Below, one piece after another: positions 33,783-45,816 of a stretch of 64,000 nt of DNA. Every line of letters starts with the position of its first letter. Position 1 is the stretch's first letter. The notes beneath the pieces are model-generated. The model was not told the DNA's origin. It did not search any database and was given only the letters and a program-made list of their open reading frames with translations. The stretch is from Exophiala sp. HKRS030. Its lineage: Eukaryota > Ascomycota > Eurotiomycetes > Chaetothyriales > Herpotrichiellaceae. Location: NCBI GenBank assembly GCA_023897205.1, contig JAHWDD010000004.1, positions 992,001 through 1,056,000 of the forward strand. Reading direction: 5' to 3'. Both the position numbers and the translations under genes were made by a program.

Positions 33783-35480
33783 GGCTGAAACGACGAGGTA
33801 GATTGTGGCGTGGTAGAGCTGTTGAAAAGAGTGTATGAACCTATATGACCGAATAAGGAGTGAGCGATGGTATTACTACCGACCGGCGGTTTATGGGGGA
33901 ATTTGTGGTATAGTGCACGTGGCCCGGGGCATTAGCCTGCAAGGTCGACGGGGAGATAGAGGGTGTTGTCTAGTGCAGCGGTGTGGATCTTGTATATGCA
34001 GGTGGTCGAGGGTTTAATGGGAGATTGCGGTTGGCCCATGCGCTGTCATTTCTGGCTCAGATGCGATCGAGGTGTCTTTGTTCACCTGGACGACAGGGGA
34101 TAAAGCACAGACAAAGAGGACGTGGTCCAGGTCGTCATTGCCATCGCCGCTTCCGGTCATGAGGAATTTTGCAGGTGATGCGACCAGTTGTGGTGGTGGT
34201 CGTGAGCGATGGTCAGATCGGAGGAAGCCGCAAACGTGGACACAATCACACTTCGGAAGTGTCGATGTAAACAGAGAAAAACAGACGCGAAGACTTACCG
34301 AAAAGAAGATCAAGGAGCGACGGATAAGGAGCGATGAAGAATTGATGGCTGGTAGAGAATGGCGGACGTGGAGGAGTGAGGGAATTGGGTTGTTGAAAGC
34401 GACGTAAGGAATGTTGACAGGTATGTGGGAGGCGTTGGCGACGACTCACCACCTCGCCTATATAACAGCATGGTGAACATATCTTCACTGCTCATTGCAC
34501 CTTGGCGCGAATGCGTACGTCATCCGATGGGTGACAAGGAGATGGGTTTCTGCGGTTATATATGGGCAGTGTGTGAAGTGAGGGTGAAGACCGTTAAGAT
34601 GACTCCGTGAGTGACAAGGCTGTAACGTGGCCATGAAATCGATCTGAAAAGAAAGGAGCCCACTCGCCCATGTTCCCTGTCTCATGGTATCGCGTCAGTA
34701 AGATAAGGCAGCGCCCAACCTGTCACCCAGCTGTCAATGACAAGTCTCTGGACACGCTGCCGTTGACTGGGGGCAACGGTGCACAGATCAGAGTACCCAA
34801 GTATCCAAGACCTGGGCAACATTTTCACCCGCATACAGTGTACCTGATGAGATCAAGATGGAGTCAACTGCTTCGAGACTCTTACAGTTGTTCTGAGTCT
34901 GCGTGTTCAAAAATTCTTACTGCGCTGGTATGGGACGTTGCCGTGACAGAGACACACAGCACGCGCATTTCAGTCATCTTACCGTCACCTTACCTTCAGA
35001 GGTAGAGTTGGGCCATCACTGGTCCAATCCTCAGACTCTGCTCATTGTCTCGGGAACAACTGATCTTGGAATCATTCGTGTCTCTCCTCAAAGAGAGATT
35101 GCAGAAAAGAAAGGGGTAGAATCAGACTTTTTCCATGGCGGCACGTGTAATGAGGTCTTGGGGGTATTACGTAGTACGACGAATACGAGTACGAGCATGG
35201 GGGACGAAAGTATCTCACCCAGCTCATCAGTCTTATCAATCTCGACAACCTCCTGGTCTACTTCATTCATTCTCATCTGTCTCTGTACATGTCAATCATA
35301 GACCAGGTACCTCAAGTACGGGCCTCGTCACTCTCGCGAACAAAAGGAACTTTGTGTTTTCTTTGGGCTCTTGCTAGTGACATGCAAGGCGTATGACCAC
35401 CCAGTATGAGAGCAGGTAGGGAGAGCCAACCACATACGTATTTTCTGCCCACTCGCGAACCGTGTGTCGACGACGAGCTC
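33783..35480. other. Intergenic region, GH17 promoter and dehydrogenase 3' side
   Basis: 1.7 kb with no supported gene. Short frames on both strands (up to 132 codons) have no recognisable domains. The part next to 33782 is presumably the GH17 promoter. Confidence 0.4.
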
Positions 35481-36611
35481 TCACGGTTCAATCATGACCG
35501 TCTTTCCGATTCCCGTCCACTCGGCCGCGGCGTCCAGCGCCTCCTTCCACTCCTCCATCTTGTACACTTTCGGGACGACGAGATCTTTTCCCTTCGGAAA
35601 CAGGCCCCTCTCCATCATCTTTATGAACAGGACAATGTCGTCCCTCTCGTACATCAGTTTCCCCTTGATGGTGATGTTGAGCGCAATGGTATCCCAGACG
35701 ATCACATCCTGGATGAATCCCATCATGCTACACCTTCCGTTGCGCCTCAACGACTGAATGGCGCTCTTCAGATGGGTCGACCTGTTCGCCCAAACGGGTG
35801 TCAGGTCGACGACGGCGTCGACAGTACCAAACTTTCTCAGCGCGGCAGTGTCCGTCTCAAACTCCCCGGACATCTTGACGGTTTCGATCTCCGCTCCCGG
35901 TTTTCCTTTTCGGATGTGCTCCTTCAACCTCGCCAGTTCCTTTTCGTTCCTACCCATGGCGATGACCCTCGCTCCCATAGCGATGGCCACCTGGACGCCG
36001 GCTCCCCCGAACCCTCCCGTGGCCGGTGAAACGACGACCGTCTCCCCCGGTTCCACCCTGATGTCCCTCAGCCCTCCAAACGGCACGAGCAGGTACATCA
36101 TGTACATCAACTCGCGGGTCGTGTAGCCCAAGTCCCGACAGAGCCTGTCCTCGTCCAACCGGAAACAATTCTCCAGAGGGGCCTTCATGTATTCGGCAAA
36201 GGCTCCGTCGCGCCACACGTCGCTGCTGAGTTTCCGGCTCGCCTCGTCGACGCCGTCGTGGATGGCCATCAGGAACAACGAGTCCGGGTTGTCACGAGCG
36301 TGCACGACGCAGTCCACGTAGACGAGCTGGCCCGGCTTCAACACCACCGCGTCCTCGCCCACGGCCACGACCCGGCCGATGGCGCTCAACCCTCCCACGA
36401 TGGGCTTGGGGAAATCATAGTGTCGTTTCCCGTTGTAGATGTCGCGGTGGTACGAGATGACTCCGGCCTCGATGACCCGCACCACCACGCTCCCCGGACC
36501 AGGTCGCGGCGTCGGGACCGGCTTGATAGAAAACCCTTCTTCGAGTGTTTCGAGAACGAGAGCTCGATGATGGCTTGGTAGGGTTGTTGATGATGACGAG
36601 GATGCCGCCAT
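35481..36611 (-). CDS. Zinc-free alcohol dehydrogenase/quinone-reductase-like MDR enzyme
   Basis: Intronless, 376 aa. The N-terminal GroES-like part reads HRALVLETLEEGFSIKPVPTPRPGPGSVVVRVIEAGVISYHRDIYNG and IVGGLSAIGRVVAVGEDAVVLKPGQLVYVDC. The nucleotide-binding domain has VEPGETVVVSPATGGFGGAGVQVAIAMGARVIAMG, a Rossmann GGxGGxG loop. The Cys and His that bind catalytic zinc in classical alcohol dehydrogenases are absent: the usual GICGTD/H position reads VISYHRD. No structural-zinc Cys cluster is present either. This places it among zinc-independent medium-chain reductases using NAD(P)H, in the cytosol. Its substrate is unknown. It lies 491 bp downstream of a Zn2Cys6 regulator on the same strand, a possible local regulatory pair. 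Confidence 0.85.
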   Translation of the reverse strand: MAASSSSSTTLPSHHRALVLETLEEGFSIKPVPTPRPGPGSVVVRVIEAGVISYHRDIYNGKRHYDFPKPIVGGLSAIGRVVAVGEDAVVLKPGQLVYVDCVVHARDNPDSLFLMAIHDGVDEASRKLSSDVWRDGAFAEYMKAPLENCFRLDEDRLCRDLGYTTRELMYMMYLLVPFGGLRDIRVEPGETVVVSPATGGFGGAGVQVAIAMGARVIAMGRNEKELARLKEHIRKGKPGAEIETVKMSGEFETDTAALRKFGTVDAVVDLTPVWANRSTHLKSAIQSLRRNGRCSMMGFIQDVIVWDTIALNITIKGKLMYERDDIVLFIKMMERGLFPKGKDLVVPKVYKMEEWKEALDAAAEWTGIGKTVMIEP

Positions 36612-37102
36612 GGTTGTGCTTTTTTGGACAAAGTATACACACGGATGATGTTGAGTGAAAATATATTCTTGCTCCTAGAGTTGTACCGAACACGAGTTTT
36701 AGGTTGTAGAGAAATGAAGGCGGAGAGCTTCTCTCTGCCTTTTATACATACTGCTCTTTAAGCCGCTGCGTATACTCCGTCTCTTCGGTATACAACAACG
36801 TACCAAATCCCCGCCACGTGATGGAGATACTGTATGGGCACTCTGTACGGAGTAGTGGCCGCCTCCAAATCCCGCTCCGCGCGGCTCGGCCTCAGCCGCT
36901 GACGGGGCTGTTATCGGTGGAGTTCTCGACAGAGGTCGGTTGGAAACAAGAATGAATACTAGGAATAGAAGATCAAGGTGGTTTACGGTCACTTCTCGAG
37001 GCCGTGGCCATAAGCGTACCTACAGATATCCACTACGTCAGTCCTACTTGATATGATGGCACTGTAAACTAAGATGGTGCGAACGTGCCCCCATCCTTCA
37101 TC
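36612..37102. other. Intergenic region, dehydrogenase promoter
   Basis: 491 bp between the end of the Zn2Cys6 gene and the dehydrogenase start, with one TACGGAGTA copy at 36846-36854 and a related ATACTCCGT near 36773. It presumably contains the dehydrogenase promoter. No gene is seen. Confidence 0.45.
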
Positions 37103-39561
37103 TCAACCTAAAGAAGGAGGCAACACACCTTCCATGTCCAACTCTGGAGGTATGAAAAACAAATCATCCAGATTGAACAAACCGGATCCGATCGAAAAGG
37201 TATCTAGATCGAATCCATCCGGATCAAAATCCTCCGACAGGCCGCCGCGACCGTTAGATCCAGCCTCGACGACGACTCCTTCAGCAGCCGCCCTCTGCAG
37301 GATGAGAGCATAAGAACTCTCCAAGCTTTCCTTTGCGCTTTGGGCCAGTTGTGCCACTAACGTAGTCGACGACGACGACGAGCACCCACGCGCCACCTCG
37401 GCCTGACGCATGGCCATGCTCAATTTCATATGAAGCTTCACATTCGTTTCTCCAAGGCGGATCCTCTCCGCCGACTGTCGAATCGCCTCTCGCAACGCCT
37501 CGATCAGCATCCTTCGATAAGGTCCAAAAGGGGGTACCTGTCCCTGTGGAGCAAAAGACACCACTGGTAAGGGGCAGGCTTGCTCTTCAACGTCCAACAA
37601 TAATTCCAAAGCTACGGCCAGAGACGCGTGGATCATGCGGTTCTTGAACATGCCCGCACCCGTCAGCACGAGACGCGAGAACTCGGCGTTCTTGGGTAGT
37701 GGGGATAGTATGGCCATGGCGGCGTCGAGGCTCATCTTTCGGGCAAAGTAATAGAAGGGTTCATTCCGGGCTCGACCGGCGAGGGGACGATGAAGATGAA
37801 GTATAAATCGCCGCAGAAGAAGGTCTGCAAAATTACTGTGGAAGGAAGCGACATCGGGACTGACGGTCCTGAGAAATTGTGCACCACAGTCTCGGCAAGC
37901 GTTATTGATCGACGTGGTAAGAGTGACAAGTTCGTCGTACGACATCTCTGGCATGCCCACTCGTACCAAACCGTTCATGCGACGGGCGATTTCCAACCTG
38001 GGCCCAAGCGATTGGAACAAGAAACGCTGGAGAGATGAGTCCGTCGTGGCTGTTGTAGGTTGTTCCCGGAGTGACTGGCTCTGGTCATCAATATCTTCGT
38101 CGTTGATGTTGGAAGGACCAGCTGTGTCGAAGTCATCTAATGATATGCTAGGTGACACTCCAGCGTCCAAGGCGGCTTGGACATTCAGTTCCAAGATGGT
38201 AGCCCAAAGCCTTCGACGGGTCTCTCCTTCACTGGGTTTCAACCACGTTAGATTCAGTCAAAGGGGTACGATTCTGTTGACCTTTGATGAAACTTACAGT
38301 ATACCCATCTTCTTGAAATGCTTTGGATCTCTGTGTAGACCCATTTGCATTGCCATCCGGACGACTGTCCCCATTGATATCCAAACAATGTCTCCCCCAA
38401 CGGCAAGAGCCTGCCGAGCCAGTATAAGCAGGCACTGCACCTGTAGACTATCGATGCTGATCCTGTTCTTTTTCACGGGTCCACACAACCAGTCTTGCGC
38501 GGCGTACAGCCATTGACGCGCCATTGAGTAAGTGTCAGGGTTGTCAGTGGGATCCCGGTGAATGACAATCCCAATGGCCGCAACGAGCTGAATCTTGAGT
38601 TTGACGACAGTCTCAGCTCCCAAAGGGTCACTCCAATATCGCTCATATTCGTTCCAGAATGACGGGACGTGGAGTATACGAAACACAGATTCGAATCGGG
38701 TGATGTACAAGTGTACCATTTGATCTGCCATGTCTTTCACGATTGTTGGGCTCGCTTGCGGATACGATGAGCACCTACTCGGTTGAACAGACTTGATCCT
38801 ATTGGAACATAGCTTGCATCTTTGAAGAAGGGAGCCAATCTCCCACTTCAGTCGTGCAAGACCTTCATTATCTCCAGCATTTCCAGACTCGGCGTTCAGG
38901 ATTGCTGCTGTCCTTTGGAGCTGTTGAATGTTAGCAAGGAGTGACCAAGGTATAGGCAAGTAAGCTAGTCGATACAACGTACGTCAAGAGTAGAATTCGT
39001 CCAGTGGCTCTGACCGAATAATCTGGATTTGTTCAAGATGAACCTCCCTTCCGGTGGGCCATGGGTGACATCGTCTTGGGTGGCATTCGAGGTTTCCTCT
39101 CCGGGATTTGAAGATCCCGCAATACCACGAGACCCCTGGACAGAAACATGTACCTCTGCCGCACGCCCAGTAGAACGAGACGCATCCGAGGAGGGACTTG
39201 GTCCTGTGGTAGAAACAGTCGGCCGAGGAAGCATATCACAAGGGACATCTGCACGGACATTAGGAGTGCGTCCATGGACGCTTCGACCGCCAGGGGGAGC
39301 ACGATCGTTGACGTTTCGTCCGTCTTGAGCTGATCCGTGGCCGTAATGACATTGTTTCTTGGAAAGCACACAATGGCCGCACGGTTCCGACAGGTTGCAT
39401 TTTACTTTCCTCCGTCTGCACTCCTGGCATGATCTTGCTGGCCGGCGTCGTTTCCGCGGATTCGGCTGGACGTTATCACAATTCTCCGGCGAACCATCGA
39501 CTTGGAGAGATAAGGGTAGATTTCCCGTCATCGACGGCGCATGCTTTGTCCCCAGCGACAA
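37103..39561 (-). CDS. Fungal-specific Zn2Cys6 transcription factor
   Basis: Three exons, 39561-38983, 38920-38298 and 38231-37103 (introns 62 and 66 bp, canonical), give 776 aa. The DNA-binding domain has Cys45, 48, 55, 61, 64 and 71 in SCQECRRRKVKCNLSEPCGHC, with the basic tract RKRRRPAR just before it. The middle part contains the Fungal_trans homology region (LYITRFESVFRILHVPSFW, SMARQWLYAAQDWL, QCLLILARQALAVGGD, VRMAMQMGLHRDPKHF, GETRRRLWATILELNVQAALD). The C-terminus is acidic and Ser/Gly-rich (SEDFDPDGFDLDTFSIGSG), likely for activation. It is a nuclear regulator; target genes are unknown. The closest candidate target is the adjacent dehydrogenase. Confidence 0.92.
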
Positions 39562-40049
39562 GGTGTGAAATTGTCAAGAGAACTCCGAGGCCGAGTCCGT
39601 GGACGTAGTGTAGATCGAGTACAAGTAGTTGTCTCGTTTCCGAAATATAATTGGTATTCTCGATACCTCCGAACGGAGTATGGAATTGTTATCTCCGAAA
39701 TATACCTTGTGGATACTCCGTATATGTAGTACAGTATGCTATGCTGGACAAACGAGTCCTTACAAGTGTAGTACAAGTGTCTGCTTTATCTGTCAAGTAT
39801 CCTACATGGAACAATGTGCTTCGTCAAATCTATACGACGTTATCGTCACTCGTAATAACCCTGGCCTCACACCTGCTCGATTCGAGAGCATAATGGCCAA
39901 TTTCTTGTTATGCCAATTTCGCCATAAACGCCCCGAAATGTCCCAGTGCTCCTTCATCCGACGTGTCATGGAATGAAATGGCCGAAATCCACATTGACTG
40001 ATGCCTCTCTGCGTTGTCCTGTGATGAACGACGATCCCTCGAATTGCGC
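39562..40049. other. Intergenic region, Zn2Cys6 gene promoter
   Basis: 488 bp before the transcription-factor start, with one TACTCCGTA copy at 39714-39722 and A/T-rich sequence around 39640-39720. No gene is seen. Confidence 0.4.
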
Positions 40050-42586
40050 CTAGCCGCCCCTTTCACCAAAATCCCTGGCCCACTGTTCAAACTCTTCCAG
40101 ACCTTTCTTGCTCACACTTGGTCTGATGCTAGCCAAACTGGCTTCAAAGTCCTGCATGTTTATCGGTCGTATCTGCTCCTTAGGCGTATATAGCAGTGCT
40201 TCCCCGAGATTTCGCAGAGGTCCCATGGCCGCATCTTTCGCAAGAGCTGTAATATCCGAGCCCGAATATCCTATGCAACAGGTCAGTCCAGTGTACTATC
40301 AAGAACGGATGGTCTGTTTCGTTCTTACCGTCGGTCAAGCGGACCAAGTGACTAATGTCTTCCGCGCTCAAATCGTGCTTCTGATGGCCCAGCAATGTCC
40401 GAACCTGCGTCTCTCTTGTCTCCGCCTCAGGTAGTGGAATGTATTGCCGTCGGACGAACCTTCGCCGAGCTGCTTCATCGATATCCCACGGGCAATTGGT
40501 TGCAGCGAGAACCAGCACCCTGCTAGCATCTCCAACTGTCGTGTCTCTGCCAGCTGCAGCTCGTTGCAGATCAGACCACTGTATTAAGAACTCCGTTTTG
40601 CTCCGCCTTGACGCTTCGTGTTCGCTTGAGCCACTCCTGGCGCTGAGAAGAGAATCAATCTCGTCTACGAAAATGATACTTGGAGCAAGGGCCTTTGCCA
40701 AAGCGAATAAAGCCCGTACTAGCTTTTCGGATTCACCATGCCATTTGCTAGTGAGGCTGCTGGCACTGATGGCAAAGAAGGTGCTCTTGCTCTCGGTTGC
40801 CACTGCTCGCGCCAACATGGTCTTGCCTGTTCCCGGTGGTCCGAACAGCAGCATCCCGCGAGCAGGTTCTCGCAAGCCCATAAAAAGGTCAGGTCGTAGG
40901 AAGGGATACACTACTGCCTCCTTCAGAGCCTTCTTAGCCGCATCGAGACCAGCCACATCTTCCCAGTGCACCTCGTCGCCCTTGACCACGATCTCATTGA
41001 GAATCTGTTTGGCCGCAGCTTCGTCGATCCCTTTTGGCAAGTTTTTCAGTAGCTTTACCCTACGCTTCTCTTGGTCCGATCCAGCGCCATCATCGTCCAA
41101 TGACTCGGCGTCTGTTGAAGGCGGAGTGATGGTCTTTGCACTTTGCGTCCGGGTGCCCTTCGGTCGGACCGGCGGGGCTAGGCTACGTTTTGAAGCATCA
41201 TCCTCGCTGTCCGACTGCTCTTCCCGCCGTTTTGGAGATCGACCCCGGACCTCGAGCGAAGTTCTTGAGCTAGCCACAGGTTTCCGGAATATGCCCGACG
41301 AGCTCTCCCCAGTGCTTGGTCTCTGATAGGCCTTCTCAAGAAGACTGTTGGCAAGCGGCTGTGGAACCTTTTGTGGCCGCAGAGGATACTCCTTCCGGTA
41401 GGCGAGATCTGGCGGTCTTGATGGAGCGATGGGTGATGCTGTCCTTGCTTTGGAGATAGACGGTCCTGGCACTGATCCGTGTGGTGGTGGTTGGGGTGGC
41501 TTCTCAGGCTCGATGTCTAGATCTATTAAGTCGGGCACCGAAGTTGATGTCAGTTTTAAGCTCTCCATCGACTTTTGCATAGTCGAACTTGGGTAGCCCG
41601 AGTTTGTGAGCTCCCGCCATGTGTGAGGTGGGATAATATCAGCAGGGTTGGGATGGGATCTGCGATGCTCTTCTGAGCGTGCCGCAGCCTCTTGATCAAT
41701 GCTTCGACGAGCAGCCGTGGCGCTCAGTCTCGCCTCGATCGTCGGGTCTGACTCCGGCCGCGGACTCTGTTGCGAACTCCTGCGCGGCTGCGACTCCCAC
41801 GCAAGGCCAGCCGCTCGCATTGTGTCCCCTTGTCTATCACGATTCGGTGCCGACCGATATTTTCTAAATCCCTTCTTTTCGGGCCGTAAAGTTGTTCTCA
41901 TTGTTTTCCTGGCATGGTCAGGGCTAGGGCTTCTTGACACTTTCGTTGTCGGCACGGGCAATGAAGGGGGGTACCCGATGGGCGAGGCACGTGGGTACTG
42001 TGCTGGTGAGTTGCTCGCAGTTGTTTCGCTACTTCGCGCAGGCCTGAGTGGTGGTCGAGAAAGTATCGCAGGCGTAGCTGTTGGAAGTTCTGACATTTGC
42101 AACGGCGGTACAGTCATATCGCCTAACCACTGCGGTCCTGGTCGATCTTGTGGTGTCTCTGCATCGCCTCTGTGTTTCTCGAGACGTCTTCGGCCACTAC
42201 GTTCTGATCTGTCCTCCCTAGGAGTTGTCCTGCCAACCTCTTGCCGGCTCCTCTTGAGCGTTTCAAGAAGATCAACTCGTTCTTTACATTGTATCTCAAG
42301 TTCTTTGAGGGAATCGAAAAGCGCTCGTTCGGTCTCGGACTTGGGTGCATAATTGAGTGGCAGTTTGTAGGCTTTGTAGTAAGTTATTTGATCCAGCGCA
42401 GACTTCCAAGATCGAAGCGCTTCTGCTTCATTACCCTGTACGGAACATGAGTAAACCTCCAAAGTTGTGCATGTGACCGCAAAGACTTCATACCTGGCCC
42501 TCAAAGAACACGGCGGTCGAACATTGTAGATAGGATTCATCGTAGGTTTTCTGCATGGACGAGGCTGGCTTGCTCCGCATCATCAT
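40050..42586 (-). CDS. MIT-domain AAA ATPase of the spastin/fidgetin/Sap1 (Yta6) type
   Basis: Three exons, 42586-42494, 42435-40329 and 40270-40050 (introns 58 and 58 bp), give 806 aa. The first exon encodes [20 protein letters not shown] and continues with the helical [23 protein letters not shown], a MIT domain. Residues about 90-480 are disordered and proline/serine-rich with basic patches. The C-terminal AAA cassette begins near [24 protein letters not shown]. Walker A GPPGTGKT is at residues 563-570 and Walker [11 protein letters not shown] near residue 617. Sensor and arginine-finger residues fall in [27 protein letters not shown], and the helical lid ([21 protein letters not shown]) is split by the last intron. 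Relatives sever microtubules or remodel ESCRT-type assemblies; yeast Sap1/Yta6 roles are less clear, so I leave function open. Confidence 0.9.
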
Positions 42587-43390
42587 TGCTTGTAGAGATG
42601 CAGAGTAACATGCTCACGACAGCATTTAAGAGAATCAAGTGCTAGCAGTGGCTGTCGCAAGGGTCTGAGCCTCCAAGATGGGTGGAATCGCTGTGAGGTT
42701 AGTTATTGTTCAAGGCGAATGAGGCACACTGCAACAACACAGCCCAGAGGCACATTGTGGTTCCACTACGTCACCCCCCAAAAACCCAGTGCCTATTATC
42801 CGTTGGCCTGGATTCCTAAGGCCAGCAATATCCAACGACTCGAGTCATCAGTTGCACAAGATTTTACATACTCACAGTGTCACTGACTCCGAGGTTAGGC
42901 GGCGAAATTATACGGGGTTGATGGAAGACTGGAACACAACTTCTGGAAAACAAAATGGCCAACAAGATGCATCGCAATGGTATTTCTCATTGCTGTTCAG
43001 CTCGTCTACATGGTGAACAAAGCTGAAGACGTTACCGACCGTCGAATGTTTTTTTCGATAAATATACAGTGATTATCCAAGCTCATACAGATGAGCTGTC
43101 TGACAAGACATGCATCATATCTGCGACTCTTTTCCCTCTTTCCCGTGGTAACGCCTCTCGCATGCAAAAATGGCCTACCGAGACTTTGTAACCTGTTATG
43201 CTCCGCCGAAGAAAAGCATCAACCAGGCCATGCTCGAAAACAGAATCAGTGCTGATTGCCATCCCCCCTCGCACCGAGTCGGGTATCTTCATAGTGGTGA
43301 TGATAGAGCGCTCCGAAACCGGAGATTCCACGCCGTTTTAGGGCCACCAAGATTTCGCCTCTGAGAAACGAATCATCAAAAAGGAGTGCT
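42587..43390. other. Intergenic region, AAA-gene promoter
   Basis: 0.8 kb between two minus-strand genes. It includes a C-rich spot (ACCCCCCAAAAACCC) near 42774. No gene is supported. Confidence 0.4.
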
Positions 43391-44737
43391 TCACAGGTTG
43401 CTAATATGTGCCTCATGTTCCTGTCGTAGTGTTCTTTTGAAATATGCCTTTGCCATCTCGTATGATGACCTGCCAAGTGTCAGTTATAATCAAAGTGTTC
43501 ATGGACAGAGAGCAACACATACCAGCATATTGCGGTGCTTGGCATGGTGCTGATAATTCGCGGCCGCCAACCCCTCATGAAACCGCTCCAGCCAAACTCC
43601 TTCTTAATGATGCCAGCAGCATTGAAAATGCCGCGTACATTCCGGATTTCGGCCTGTTGGCTGAGGCCTCGTGTTTGTAGCAGTGTCTTGATCACATCGA
43701 GGGGGGTAGTGATGCCGGCCGCAAAAGCGCCGGCTAACCCACCAGCAACGCAGTGGGTAATAGGGTCGTATTCTTTCCGTGGGTTCATAATTTTCGACAG
43801 CGACTCATATGCCATAAATTGCGTCGCCGTGAATGGCACCGTCATACATAGTGTCGTAGGGTACGATATGTAGAACGCTGAAAGACCTTCCGCACGAAAG
43901 ACTGAGCGGGCGCACTGCATTATTGATCGATACGATGACCCATGCACCTGCATTCGCTGTTTGATCACTGCCGGACAGTTAGCTTTCCGTGGAAGCGAGC
44001 AGGAATTTGATCGCACCATCAAAAGGGTTCATCAGAGCGTCACTGGCGATCGTAGCACAAGCTCCGCTCAGAGCTATGAAGCCGTTAGTATCCCACGATC
44101 CTATTCAAAAACGCTGCGCCGTAGTTCGGCCGCAAAGTGCATACCTGCAGCAGCAGGATGATGTTTTCCATCTGCTCGATTTCCTCCGGCCATCTCTTTG
44201 ACTACTTCGTAGGTGCCGAAATAGACTGCATGAGCAGGACCTGTACATCGAGTCAGTACCCATTCCCATCTCTTGAAATATTTTACACACCTGCTCCGAC
44301 AATGACACTTGTTACGCCTCTCCATAGTGTCCGTAAGCCTTCGAGCCGATATATCGTAGAAACAGCGTGAGAGAGTCCTGTATATAAACCGCCGGCCGAG
44401 GGATTTATGATCTGCATCCGTGTCTATGAGGGAAAGTCAGTGGGTGACTGTAATGCGGCCACTTGTGATGCTGGCGTACCTTCATCAAATCGACCGGATA
44501 CATCACCGTGTGCTCCTAAAAATTCCAATCAGTCATGCTCTGTGTCCTAATTTCCATGATTCTCCATACCGCAATTCCAGCGAAGGCACCGGCAAGCATG
44601 TTATGGCTGAGGCCATAGTTGGGTGGTAGAGCTTCGTAACTGCATCTATGTCAACATGCTTTCCCCAACGTTCCGGTTCAGCCAACATACTCAAATTCCT
44701 CACCAGGCACGGCATCCGGACTGCTCGACGCAGTCAT
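43391..44737 (-). CDS. mrs4: Mitoferrin-like mitochondrial iron carrier (Mrs3/Mrs4 type)
   Basis: Eight exons: 44737-44691, 44639-44570, 44515-44480, 44423-44291, 44240-44145, 44073-44017, 43967-43523 and 43469-43391, with introns of 49-56 bp or slightly longer. They join to 320 aa with all phases closing. The protein opens with EEFDYEALPPNYGLSHNMLAG; three carrier repeats follow: YPVDLMKTRMQ, NPFDVIKQRMQVHG and TPLDVIKTLLQTRG (P-x-D-x-x-K signature). HAVYFGTYEVVKEMAGG, PFTATQFMAYESL and STAICWSSYEMAKAYFKR fit mitoferrin helices, and the inner-membrane carrier would import iron. The last splice (43470-43522) is needed to restore CWSSYEMAKAYF; reading through it gives a different, atypical tail. 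Confidence 0.93.
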
Positions 44738-45816
44738 ATTCTCCGCGGTCAGAACCGCCGGGAATTTGGCTGACGTCGCCACGATTGCAGATGTTCTTTC
44801 GCTGTTTGATGAGACCGTCAACGAGCAGGTGGAACGGTCGTCTAGGAGGGAGTGTGAAGGATACGATGTCTGCCAGAGGCAAGTCGGGATTGAAGAACAC
44901 CTCAGTGTAGATGGGAATGGCGCGGGCAATGGTAAAAAAAAGTAACCGGAGCAAATATCAATCTGAGCGAGCAAGGGCGAGACCTTTGCGCAGACAAATT
45001 GTTAGACTGGGGGGCGTTAGCTAAAGTGACGGGCTGGTTAATGACGCCGTGGACCCTCCAAAGGACCTAGGTTAGGTATCAATAGGCAGGTAAGTACCCT
45101 TAACTCGCAGGCCTCCGCAGTTCCGGGCAAAGAATCACTGGCCTCTTAAGCTGTCCAGCATAATTTTTGGACTCTTCAAGTACTTCTAGTCTCCCCAGCT
45201 CGCTCGCTTACACTTGTTTAGGCTAGAGGCTCGCTCATAGCTGACACCTCGGGCGGCTTTCGCCTTTCGAACTCGGTGTTTCTCTGACTTACGAATAACT
45301 TGGGAACCTAGGTAGATACTTAGGTACCGGTACCTCACAGGCCCATTATGTTTACTCCGTACGTGGACACAATTCGGCTTCACGGTATCAATGCCCTTCT
45401 ATCAATTCATTTCATTCTCTTCGGTCTTTCTCGGGCAACGGTGATCATGTAGCCGCTACGGATAAGCAAGTTGAATGAGCCATCTTAGTCGTCGATAGAT
45501 GTTGGATCTTGAGACCCACTGAGTGATCTGGTTGAGTGATGGCGATCATCATCTGGCTAAAAGCTTTGCTACTTGTTTTCAGAGACAATCCTTGCCACAA
45601 CATGTGCATAAAATATACTGGCTCGGCCTTCAATGTTCATCACGCCCTTCTACCTAGCAAACAACAGCCCATCATTGTGTCGCAAATCGAAGCGCCAACC
45701 CTCTTCCATGGAAAATGCATCCAACTAGCCCATGTACGAACGCCGCGCTTGCTGCAATTGGTGGGAAGGACAAAGGAGGATATCCTCACAGTCGTGCTCA
45801 CTGTCCTGTCCTTCCA
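44738..45816. other. Intergenic region, mitoferrin promoter
   Basis: 1.1 kb between two minus-strand genes, with one TACTCCGTA at 45353-45361. No iron-regulatory ATCWGATAA element was noticed. No gene is supported. Confidence 0.4.

Noticed and set aside
35406..36126. Plus-strand ORFs of up to 207 codons
   Set aside because: Antisense shadows of the dehydrogenase, whose C-rich third positions leave few stops.
40439..42352. Plus-strand ORFs of 217 and 295 codons
   Set aside because: Antisense shadows of the MIT-AAA ATPase.
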